The translations under genes and the position numbers were made by a program. From Spirochaetaceae bacterium (GTDB taxonomy: Bacteria > Spirochaetota > Spirochaetia > Sphaerochaetales > Sphaerochaetaceae): a stretch of 7,418 nt of DNA. Location: assembly GCA_016649775.1 (NCBI GenBank), contig JAENWY010000111.1:1-7418 (forward strand), given 5' to 3'. The notes under the pieces were generated by a model. The model did not search any database, was not told the origin of the DNA, and saw only the letters and a list, made by a program, of their open reading frames with translations. Below are positions 1 to 6,836 of the stretch, in pieces; position 1 is the stretch's first letter, and each line of letters opens with the position of its first letter.

Positions 1-336
1 GTTCATAGGCATTCCTGTTATATAATTAACTATTCCCCCCTGTAAATTTTAGAGCCCATTTAATTTATCTAATTCAGTAATTACAGTGTTTATATCTAAA
101 TATATTTACTTTTTAGTTAATATTAATGTTTAGTTCAATTTAATTTTAAAATAATAACATAATTAGGGGAATTAGCTATTTAATCCTAGATGTCATAGAC
201 AGAGCCTTTAATAAACAAATATATTAATTGGCAAAGAGAAAACTAGAGTGAGCAATAACAAAATATCATGACATATAATATACAATTTAAAATAATCTAT
301 TCTATTTAATCTAAACTACAAGATAAAATTATTGAA
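1..336. other. AT-rich intergenic stretch without a recognisable gene
   Basis: This stretch lies downstream of the helicase gene. It is extremely rich in A and T and has frequent stops in all frames. I found no convincing coding region, no tRNA-like cloverleaf and no GC stem followed by a T-run that would end the helicase transcript. A TATAAT match at 274-279 on the plus strand has no -35 partner at normal spacing, so I do not call a promoter. At the far left edge, minus-strand ATG codons at 12-10 and 6-4 follow an AGG and could be the start of a gene beyond the window, but only a few codons are visible. Confidence 0.6.
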
Positions 337-3213
337 CTAATCTGCTAAAGTTAAATATTCGTAAATATCTTTTCTAACTGAAGTTTGTAGCTTATATATA
401 ATTCTAAATGCATTTTTACCATTTTCAAGAGTTTCCTTTTTGGCTTCACCTATAGGAGATATTTCACCTAAAAAGAAGAAATCTTTAGAATTAGAAATAT
501 TTTTTTGCTTTCTTACAAATAAATACATTTTAGTACCATTTTCTTTGCTTTTATAGATTGACTCCCAGTTTTTTCCACCTATTGGTGCATTCGTTTTTGA
601 AAGTGCCTGAAAAGTATCTCCATTTAAAAAGACATCATCATAACTAATAGCAGCCTCATCCTTATTATAGTTAATAAATACAGGAAAAGTATTTGTTTTA
701 CTATCATATTTATATCCACCTATAGTTGCAGATTGATCGCTATCCCAATTGAGAGCACTACATACTTCACAATAAGAATATGTTTCAAATAAAGTCATTT
801 TACTTTCTCTATAAATATTTTTATATTTACTTATGTGTCTATTCTTTGCAAATTTAATTAATTCAAGTATAGCCTTTTTGAAATCATCATTATTAAGATA
901 ATTTTCCAATTGATTAGATCTAACAATTTTATCAGCATCTTTTGTAGCAAAAATACAAGCATTATGTTTATCCATAACTTTTTTTGTAGGTTTACCTAAT
1001 GAACTAAAAGAATGAGTCAATATTTTATAACAGGTCTCGAGAGATAATGAATCAATTGGAGGAAATTCTTCACTATCACTCACTAGATATTCTAATAGAG
1101 CTAATAAATTATAGTCTTTACCTTTACCAACTCTTTTTGATAGATAATCAAGGGACTGTAGTTCAGGCTCTTCCAGATTAAAGAAAAAATTCTGCTTTTC
1201 ACATTTTTTTACTAAGGTATAATAAGATCCAACAATATCAAAAATTTTAATCATTTCAACATTAGAACTCCGATTAAATTCAGTGAAAGTAGGAACATGC
1301 CCTATTTCATTTTTTAAAGTTTCATAAGCTTCTTTAATATCAGTTATTCCACCAATTTTACTATTATCAATTGATTTATATATTTGTTTTTTAGCAATCT
1401 CATCAAAATAAATTGTAGAGTTTCCGGCTAAGAATCTTGTACCATCTGTAACAGTTTTTCTAATAACTTCCTTGTTACAAGTTCTATCGCCAGATAAGGC
1501 CATAGGTATATTATAATTCACATCATAGTTTCCAATAAAATCAAGAACTACTACAAATTCTTTATCAGGATATTTTCTAAGACCTCTACCTAGTTGTTGC
1601 ATAAATATTATAGCAGATTTAGTAGGTCTTAACAAAACAATCTGATTAACACAGGGAATATCAATTCCTTCATTAAATAAATCTACTGTGAATATATAAT
1701 CTAAGTAATCATCAATCTTATTTTCTTTCTCTAGTCTTTGAATAGCCGAAAGTCTCATTTCATTCGAATTTTCGCTACTAAGAGAAAGAGTTTTATATCC
1801 TCTATGATTGAATTTATCTGATAAATCTTTAGCTTCTTCAACTCGACTACAAAAAATCAGTCCTTTAACTCTATCACCTGAATAACCATAAAATTCTATT
1901 TTTTGTATAATATTATTGACTCTCTGATCTATTGAAAGGTATTTACTAAAGTCTTCTTTATCTGATAAAAGTTCACCATCTATGTATATTTCTGAAATAC
2001 CAAAGTAATGAAAAGGACACAATAAATCTTCTTCCATAGCATTTTGAAGACTAATTCTTAATGCAATATTATAATCAAATTGTGAAATTATCTCTTTTGC
2101 ATCTGTTCTATTTGGAGTAGCAGTCATACCAAATAAAAATTTAGGCTTGAAATAATTTAGTATACTTTGATAACTATTAGAGGCTGATCTATGGGCTTCA
2201 TCAATTATAATATAATCGAAAGAGTCAGGTTCAAACTTCATTTGAACTTCTTCTTTAGCCATCATATTCATTGTCGAAAATAAATATTGTTTATCATAAT
2301 TTTTTTGAGTTCCAGAAAGTATTCCACTCTCTTCAGGAGCATATTTCATAACTTCAATAAAGCTTTCTTCTGCTTGAAGTAATAGTTGTTCTCTATGAGC
2401 TAAAAACAGTAATCGTTTAGGTTTATAAGCTTTAACATCAAAAGCGGCTAGTATCGTTTTACCAGTTCCTGTAGCAGATATTAATATTGCTTTTGATTCG
2501 CCATTAATCCTTAACTCTGCTAACGATTTTAGAGCCTCTAATTGCATACTATTGGGTTGATAAACCTTATTATCAAAATCAATTATCTTAATTTCATGTA
2601 ATTTTGAATTACGCTTTTTATAAACTTCACTATATTTTTCTAGCCAGTAATCATCTACAACTACTGCAGTATTCCAAAGAGCATAATAATATTCATCTAG
2701 AGATTTCAAAAGAGCACCAGATTCTACTCCAGTTAATCTAATGTTCCATTCTTTATTTGTAGATAAGGCTTGATTGGTTAAATTAGAACTTCCAACAAAA
2801 AAGGTACTAGTTTCAAGCCCTTTAAACATATAACCTTTTATATGGAAATTTGATTCATCAACTCGAACTTCTAGATTGCTAAAACTTTTTAAGGCTTCAA
2901 GAGCACGTGGTTCTGAAAAGTTAAGATAATCAGAGGTTAAAATTTGGCCTTGAATATTATTTATTTCTAATTCGTTTAATATACCAAGTAAAGAATTTAC
3001 ACCTCCATAAGTAATAAAGGCTACTGAAAACCAAAAAGTACCACCATGTTTTATTAACTTTTGAAGTTCAGCCTCTATTTCTGAAAAAACTTTAATTCCA
3101 TTTTTACTATCATTTGTAATAAGAGTTGGAGAGAAATATGTATTGCAAACTAGCTCATCATTGAGTAGTGCATATCTAGAAGCATCAGTTATAAGATCTT
3201 CATATTTAGCCAT
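337..3213 (-). CDS. PLD-nuclease / SF2 helicase / DUF3427-like fusion protein
   Basis: This 958-residue protein is probably a cytoplasmic, DNA-acting ATPase with a built-in nuclease domain; its substrate and role are unknown. Residues about 35-190 form a single phospholipase-D-like domain: H124-x-K126, then G141-S-S-N144 and E155. The Asp of the classical HKD motif is absent. Single-motif PLD nucleases such as BfiI have a similar His-Lys-Asn-Glu arrangement (from memory). The SF2 motor follows: Walker A ATGTGKT (247-253), DEAH (338-341), TATP (364-367), motif V NEGIDIP (514-520) and motif VI QQLGRGLR (539-546). Residues about 790-950 resemble DUF3427, with NWDSD, IGGYKYD and a Y-D-D-V-F segment. 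The gene follows the rsfS terminator, so it should be a separate unit. I chose the ATG at 3213 because AAGGAA lies 8-9 nt upstream and MAKYEDL resembles how related proteins begin. An in-frame ATG at 3300 would add 29 atypical residues. The family call is firm; a defence or repair role is inference. Confidence 0.88.
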   Translation of the reverse strand: MAKYEDLITDASRYALLNDELVCNTYFSPTLITNDSKNGIKVFSEIEAELQKLIKHGGTFWFSVAFITYGGVNSLLGILNELEINNIQGQILTSDYLNFSEPRALEALKSFSNLEVRVDESNFHIKGYMFKGLETSTFFVGSSNLTNQALSTNKEWNIRLTGVESGALLKSLDEYYYALWNTAVVVDDYWLEKYSEVYKKRNSKLHEIKIIDFDNKVYQPNSMQLEALKSLAELRINGESKAILISATGTGKTILAAFDVKAYKPKRLLFLAHREQLLLQAEESFIEVMKYAPEESGILSGTQKNYDKQYLFSTMNMMAKEEVQMKFEPDSFDYIIIDEAHRSASNSYQSILNYFKPKFLFGMTATPNRTDAKEIISQFDYNIALRISLQNAMEEDLLCPFHYFGISEIYIDGELLSDKEDFSKYLSIDQRVNNIIQKIEFYGYSGDRVKGLIFCSRVEEAKDLSDKFNHRGYKTLSLSSENSNEMRLSAIQRLEKENKIDDYLDYIFTVDLFNEGIDIPCVNQIVLLRPTKSAIIFMQQLGRGLRKYPDKEFVVVLDFIGNYDVNYNIPMALSGDRTCNKEVIRKTVTDGTRFLAGNSTIYFDEIAKKQIYKSIDNSKIGGITDIKEAYETLKNEIGHVPTFTEFNRSSNVEMIKIFDIVGSYYTLVKKCEKQNFFFNLEEPELQSLDYLSKRVGKGKDYNLLALLEYLVSDSEEFPPIDSLSLETCYKILTHSFSSLGKPTKKVMDKHNACIFATKDADKIVRSNQLENYLNNDDFKKAILELIKFAKNRHISKYKNIYRESKMTLFETYSYCEVCSALNWDSDQSATIGGYKYDSKTNTFPVFINYNKDEAAISYDDVFLNGDTFQALSKTNAPIGGKNWESIYKSKENGTKMYLFVRKQKNISNSKDFFFLGEISPIGEAKKETLENGKNAFRIIYKLQTSVRKDIYEYLTLAD

Positions 3214-3219
3214 TAAAAT

Positions 3220-3227
3220 CTTTCCTT
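3220..3227 (-). promoter_or_regulatory. Ribosome binding site deciding the helicase start
   Basis: Read on the minus strand this is AAGGAAAG, with AGGA ending 9 nt before the ATG at 3213-3211. It is a better Shine-Dalgarno match than the weaker AAGGT about 10 nt upstream of the in-frame ATG at 3300. It therefore supports the shorter helicase protein. Confidence 0.65.
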
Positions 3228-3321
3228 TTTTTGTTAGTAATCTTTTGCAGCTTAATTCATTAACAACTACATTACAAGATCTTAAAACAGCTAAATTCAT
3301 TGGAATTAGTACCTTTTTTAC

Positions 3322-3353
3322 AAAAAAAAAGGTGCTAGTAATATACTAACACC
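3322..3353 (-). terminator. Intrinsic terminator of the rplU-rsfS operon
   Basis: On the minus strand, GGTGTTAGTA (3353-3344) pairs with TACTAGCACC (3340-3331) across the three-base loop TAT. This gives a 10-bp stem with one G-U pair. Nine T residues follow at once (3330-3322). The hairpin starts 20 nt after the rsfS stop codon. There is no T-run on the plus-strand side, so it works in one direction only. It separates the housekeeping operon from the helicase gene. Confidence 0.93.
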
Positions 3354-3372
3354 CATATAAAAGTAATAAAGT

Positions 3373-3711
3373 TTACTCTTCTGTTTTCTTCCATAATTTT
3401 TCTAATGAATAGAAATCTCTTAATTCAGCACTCATTAAGTGAATTACGATTGAACCACAATCAACTAGTTCCCAACCATCTCCTGCTGGAGTTTTATGAC
3501 GTTCACTAACCTCAAGTCCTAAATCCCTTAATTCGCCCCACAATTCATGTACTACACCACGCAAGTGACCTACTGAAGTTACTGTTCCAATGATTAAAAC
3601 ATCAGCCCATGAACATCTACCTTCTACATCAATCACGTTAATATCTAAACATTTTTGTGAGTCTAAAAATTCTTTTACTACATCTACATCATTTTGTAAC
3701 TGCTCTGTCAT
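3373..3711 (-). CDS. rsfS: Ribosome silencing factor RsfS (Iojap family)
   Basis: RsfS binds protein L14 on the 50S subunit and blocks joining of the 30S subunit, lowering translation when nutrients are scarce (known for the family). The 112-residue length is normal. Visible family signatures are DINVIDVEG (23-31), ADVLIIGT (36-43), the strongly conserved GDGWELVDCGSIVIHL (77-92) and the end segment R-D-F-Y-S-L-E-K-L-W (98-107). The ATG at 3711 is preceded by AGGAG with 6 nt spacing. The start lies 2 nt after the lipoprotein stop, which indicates translation from the same mRNA. It is the last gene of the operon and is followed by a strong terminator. Co-transcription with obg and two ribosomal protein genes fits a 50S-directed role. 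I see nothing unusual in the protein. Confidence 0.96.
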   Translation of the reverse strand: MTEQLQNDVDVVKEFLDSQKCLDINVIDVEGRCSWADVLIIGTVTSVGHLRGVVHELWGELRDLGLEVSERHKTPAGDGWELVDCGSIVIHLMSAELRDFYSLEKLWKKTEE

Positions 3712-3713
3712 TG

Positions 3714-4229
3714 TTATCTCCTATCTGATAAAGAGAGCACTTGTTTATACCATAGGAAAAAGTGATCTCGATTATTTTCATTTATTTTAGTGCTATCATT
3801 AATAACAAAGCTATATGCTTTTTTATTATCAAGCGTCTCTAAAAAAGGTTTTACATCAAATCCCAATTTTTTGGAATAGGAATCAACCACATCACTCTTC
3901 AATAAAACGGAAGAATAATCTATTCCACCTTGCCAAATTGAAGAGTTTCTTTGCTCATCACTACTTAGATTATATAATAAATCCTTTATATCTTCTTCAT
4001 TTTCACTACTTAAAGGGAAAATAATATCTGGTACTAAGTTTAAATAATCTAGTAAATCATTTCCTTTATTATTTTCATTAACAAGTTTTATCGAAACCAA
4101 CGATTTACTATCCACACTAATTATATATGATGCATTTTCAGCTTTCACATATAAAGTATAGCTACTAGAGCTAATATTACAGGAAACAAATAATATTAGA
4201 ATTAGTAATAGTAAACCTAATTTTCTCAA
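3714..4229 (-). CDS. Small predicted lipoprotein of unknown function, TTG start
   Basis: I do not recognise the family of this 171-residue protein. The N-terminus is a textbook lipoprotein signal: a basic MRK, a hydrophobic leucine/isoleucine run (residues 4-15), then FVSC with the lipidated cysteine at C17. Phe at -3 departs from the enterobacterial consensus but is acceptable in spirochaetes. The mature part is serine/asparagine-rich and acidic, with no further membrane segment. It should be anchored to the inner or outer membrane by its lipid. The start codon is TTG, supported by AAGGTGG 6 nt upstream and by the signal peptide beginning right there. It overlaps the yqeK stop in the tetranucleotide TTGA, and rsfS starts 2 nt after its end. 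In relatives this slot often holds a much larger LCP (LytR-CpsA-Psr) envelope protein; I see no LCP motifs here, so homology is not claimed. Confidence 0.82.
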   Translation of the reverse strand: MRKLGLLLLILILFVSCNISSSSYTLYVKAENASYIISVDSKSLVSIKLVNENNKGNDLLDYLNLVPDIIFPLSSENEEDIKDLLYNLSSDEQRNSSIWQGGIDYSSVLLKSDVVDSYSKKLGFDVKPFLETLDNKKAYSFVINDSTKINENNRDHFFLWYKQVLSLSDRR

Positions 4230-4810
4230 AAAGTACCACCTTCTTTAAGAAAATCATATAATTCTTGGGTAGCTCGTGCCAAAACTTGGTCTTTACTTTT
4301 TCTGTGCTTAATTTCTCTATTAATGATTCTTATACAAATTTGTTCTAAAGAATCCATTTTATTAAAATTCATTCTCTCTATATCACTTAAAAAAGTACGT
4401 CTAGGTTCAAGATAGTCACTTATATATAATAATAATCCAAGTTTTCCCATATCTTTAGAACCTAAAGTGTGCCATCTTACTGCATTTTGAAAATCTTCAT
4501 TAAAGTTTTTCGTTTTTATTAATGAAGCAGCAACTGGAGCATGAAGTAATATAGGATTACTAATTTCTTCCATTTCCATATGTACATTATATTCTTTGCA
4601 ATAAAGTAGCATTTCTTCAAAATTCCAATTTCTTGCTACATCATGGAGTACACCTACTTCATAGCAATCAGAATCCTTAAATCCTACATTAAATCGTTGA
4701 TTATAAAACATTACGGTCATCCCTACGGACTGGCAATGCAAAAATCTTGAAGTACTTACATTCTTTTTAACATAAGCTTCTACATTTGTATAATCCTTGT
4801 TCTTTGACAT
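4226..4810 (-). CDS. yqeK: YqeK-type HD-domain hydrolase (probable Ap4A symmetric hydrolase)
   Basis: YqeK proteins are metal-dependent HD-superfamily enzymes that split diadenosine tetraphosphate into two ADP (shown for Firmicute members). The role here is inferred from the family. The 194-residue length is typical. The metal ligands are in order: H25 (RFLHCQSVG), H56-D57 (VLHDVAR), H90 (ILLHAPVAA), H114 (VRWHTLG) and D132 (SDYLEPRR). The LHAPV and SDYLEP segments are characteristic of the family rather than of general HD proteins. The ATG at 4810 lies inside nadD, giving a 44-nt overlap; AAGGAAG sits about 8 nt upstream. No later ATG in this frame precedes the conserved H25, so the overlap appears real. 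The nadD-yqeK pairing is widespread and often followed by rsfS, as here with one gene between. Its stop overlaps the next gene's TTG start. Confidence 0.93.
   Translation of the reverse strand: MSKNKDYTNVEAYVKKNVSTSRFLHCQSVGMTVMFYNQRFNVGFKDSDCYEVGVLHDVARNWNFEEMLLYCKEYNVHMEMEEISNPILLHAPVAASLIKTKNFNEDFQNAVRWHTLGSKDMGKLGLLLYISDYLEPRRTFLSDIERMNFNKMDSLEQICIRIINREIKHRKSKDQVLARATQELYDFLKEGGTF
4236..4242 (-). promoter_or_regulatory. Ribosome binding site for the TTG-started lipoprotein
   Basis: Minus-strand AAGGTGG ends 6 nt before the TTG at 4229-4227 and lies within the last codons of yqeK. It justifies the non-ATG start, since no ATG lies near the start of the signal peptide. Confidence 0.75.
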
Positions 4811-5384
4811 AATTATAGACTTCCTTACTTAAAAAAGCTGAAAAATCTTTGTTTTCTTTTGCGAGTAATCTAATTGAAGAACTAGCATCAACTAAAATAT
4901 CATTAGTGACATAGTGGAAATCAAGTCCCTCAGGAATTTCTATTTCCATTTCTTCTCGTCTGCAAACTACAAGATCAACTTGCTTTATAAGATCTGAAAA
5001 ACGATACCATTTATTAAGATTTGGAACTAAATCATCACCCATTACAAGTCCTAATTTTCCAGGAAATTCATAATTTTTATAAATCGTTTCAACTGTATCA
5101 TAAGTATAAGATACTCCACCTCTTTTAATTTCACAATCCTCAACGACTAATTCTATTCCAGCATCTTCAGGATAAATATTTTTATATTCCTGGATAGCAA
5201 TATTTAACATAGCAATTCTGTCTTGTGGATAAGTTGGAGTAATTTCTCTTTTGAAATTATTAGTTGCTACAGGTACAAGAATAAACCTCTTGTACCTTGT
5301 ACTATTATAAACGGTGTGGATTAGATGCAAATGTCCTAAATGGACAGGATCAAAACTTCCACCGAATACAGCTGTAGCAAACAT
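4767..5384 (-). CDS. nadD: Nicotinate-mononucleotide adenylyltransferase NadD
   Basis: NadD transfers AMP from ATP to nicotinate mononucleotide, forming deamido-NAD in the cytoplasm, the step before NAD synthetase. At 205 residues it has family length. The nucleotide-binding signature GGSFDPVHLGH (8-18) carries the HxGH-type histidines H15 and H18. MGDD (115-118) with W126 forms the conserved substrate-recognition stretch, and SSSIR (168-172) matches the C-terminal ISSTxIR signature. Normal members end just after a GLY-like segment; here GLYK is followed by a short CRSLC tail that runs into the overlap with yqeK. The ATG overlaps the obg stop as TAATG, and AGAGGT lies 6 nt upstream, favouring coupling to obg translation. 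Every motif expected of the enzyme is present, so assignment is firm. Confidence 0.96.
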   Translation of the reverse strand: MFATAVFGGSFDPVHLGHLHLIHTVYNSTRYKRFILVPVATNNFKREITPTYPQDRIAMLNIAIQEYKNIYPEDAGIELVVEDCEIKRGGVSYTYDTVETIYKNYEFPGKLGLVMGDDLVPNLNKWYRFSDLIKQVDLVVCRREEMEIEIPEGLDFHYVTNDILVDASSSIRLLAKENKDFSAFLSKEVYNYVKEQGLYKCRSLC

Positions 5385-6475
5385 TATTTTACCTCTTCAG
5401 GATTTTCAGGGTAATAAGCGTCAGTATCGATAACAGCTGTAAAACCACCATTTCTACTTTCTCTAAGTGATTGTAGTTGTTCGTTTTCATTAGCATTAAC
5501 CAATTTAATAAAGCTCTTTCTTACTTCATCAATACCATCATCAAGGTATACACATAAACCAATTACTTCTTTATTTTTATACTTTGCTTTTAACTCTTCT
5601 AAATGCTCGAGAGAACCCTTTTCTACTTCATCAAGATGAGTAGCAATAATAACTTGAGGCTTATCAAGTAGTTCAGGGCTATAAGCTCTTAACTCTTCTG
5701 ATAATGTATCATAAGCTTCTAAATATCTATCATCACTAAGATCAATTAAAAATGCTAACCCTGTGGTTCTACTTATATGTCTTAAAAACTTAAATCCCAT
5801 TCCAGTGCCTTCACTTGCACCTTTAATAATTCCAGGGATATCAGCCAAAACAAGATCTTGCTCACCATAGCGCATCATACCTAATTGTGGGATTTTTGTA
5901 GTGAAAGGATAACCAGCTACCTTACTTCTTGCATTAGTTAATACATTCAGAAGGGAGGATTTACCAGCATTAGGAAAACCAACAAAACCGATATCGGCGA
6001 TTACAAGAAGTTCAACACCAATTCTAACAATTTCTCCAGGTTGACCTGTTTGCGCAAAACGAGGTGTTTGTCTTGAAGCTGTTCTGAAGTGAAAGTTACC
6101 CTGTCCACCTCGACCACCTACTAAGAAAACCCAACGATCTACACCAGTTAAATCTTTTATTAATTCACCGGTTTCTGCATTTTTGATAACAGTACCAGGA
6201 GGTACATCTATCTCTATATCATTGCCGTTAGCTCCATAACACTTTCTTGAGGAACCATTGTGACCATTTTCTGCTCTGAAAGACCTAGTCAGTTTCAAAT
6301 TGCCCAATGTTCTAATGTTATTTTTAACAACAAATACTACGTCTCCACCACGGCCACCATCGCCACCGTCTGGACCACCTCTTTCAACATACTTTTCTCG
6401 TCTGAAAGAGACACAACCATTGCCCCCGTTTCCGGAGGCAACATCTAAATAGGTCTCGTCTGAAAAACCAAACAT
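5384..6475 (-). CDS. obg: Obg family GTPase with divergent G4 and G5 motifs
   Basis: Obg/CgtA is an essential GTPase that binds the 50S subunit and acts in its maturation and in stress responses. The glycine-rich Obg fold spans residues 1-158, with FRREKYVERGGPDGGDGGRG (23-42). The G domain shows G1 GFPNAGKSS (166-174), the switch-I YPFTTKIPQLG (189-199) and G3 DIPG (212-215) followed by GASEGTGMGFKFLRH. The G4 position reads T279-H-L-D282 instead of NKxD, and the G5 position reads C308-V-Y instead of SA-x; both change residues that usually recognise guanine. The protein is 363 residues long and ends soon after the G domain with an acidic tail (ENPEEVK), so no OCT domain is present. The ATG at 6475 has AAAGGG 5 nt upstream. 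It lies 34 nt after rpmA and overlaps nadD by one base. Confidence 0.96.
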   Translation of the reverse strand: MFGFSDETYLDVASGNGGNGCVSFRREKYVERGGPDGGDGGRGGDVVFVVKNNIRTLGNLKLTRSFRAENGHNGSSRKCYGANGNDIEIDVPPGTVIKNAETGELIKDLTGVDRWVFLVGGRGGQGNFHFRTASRQTPRFAQTGQPGEIVRIGVELLVIADIGFVGFPNAGKSSLLNVLTNARSKVAGYPFTTKIPQLGMMRYGEQDLVLADIPGIIKGASEGTGMGFKFLRHISRTTGLAFLIDLSDDRYLEAYDTLSEELRAYSPELLDKPQVIIATHLDEVEKGSLEHLEELKAKYKNKEVIGLCVYLDDGIDEVRKSFIKLVNANENEQLQSLRESRNGGFTAVIDTDAYYPENPEEVK

Positions 6476-6509
6476 AACAACCCTTTACTTAAAAAATAAG
6501 CTAATACTT

Positions 6510-6824
6510 TTATTCGGCAATAGAAGATAAAAGACATTTTTTGTTAGTGTTAGGATTAACACCAACTTTGCCTTCAACTGGTAAAATCCTGATGTATTTT
6601 CTGCCCATTCTAATATAGAATTTAACAGAACCATCAATCTTTGCAAATAAAGTATAATCTGAACCACAACCGACGTTTTCACCTGGGTGGAATTTTGTAC
6701 CATGTTGACGTACTAAAATTTCTCCAGCTGTAACTAATTGACCACCATAACGCTTAACACCTAAACGTTGAGCATTAGAATCACGACCATTCTTAGAGGA
6801 GCCGCCACCTTTCTTATGTGCCAT
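6510..6824 (-). CDS. rpmA: 50S ribosomal protein L27 (bL27)
   Basis: L27 reaches the peptidyl-transferase centre of the large subunit with its N-terminal tail. The protein opens MAHKKGGGSSKNGRDSNAQR and continues with LGVKRYGG, VRQHGTKFHPGENVGCG and TLFAKIDG, all standard. The Met-Ala-His start shows it needs no N-terminal cleavage, unlike the Firmicutes form, and no prp protease gene is present between it and rplU. At 104 residues it is somewhat longer than the usual 85-95, because the C-terminus carries extra residues after PVEGKVGV, ending CLLSSIAE. TAAGGAG, which overlaps the rplU stop codon, places a strong ribosome binding site 7 nt before the ATG. The 12-nt intergenic distance implies co-translation with rplU. 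Confidence 0.97.
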   Translation of the reverse strand: MAHKKGGGSSKNGRDSNAQRLGVKRYGGQLVTAGEILVRQHGTKFHPGENVGCGSDYTLFAKIDGSVKFYIRMGRKYIRILPVEGKVGVNPNTNKKCLLSSIAE

Positions 6825-6836
6825 ACTACTATCTCC

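Noticed and set aside
1..12. Possible start of another minus-strand gene at the left edge
   Set aside because: Only two to four codons are visible and the ribosome binding site is just AGG, so no gene can be supported.
3305..3353. Bidirectional terminator
   Set aside because: On the plus strand the hairpin is not followed by a T-run, so termination is supported only for the minus strand.
3143..4024. Several plus-strand open frames of 66-69 codons
   Set aside because: They are antisense to the helicase start, rsfS and the lipoprotein gene, without start signals or protein-like composition.
6485..6703. A 72-codon minus-strand open frame overlapping rpmA
   Set aside because: It lies within the strongly conserved rpmA gene in another frame, has no ribosome binding site and encodes no recognisable protein.
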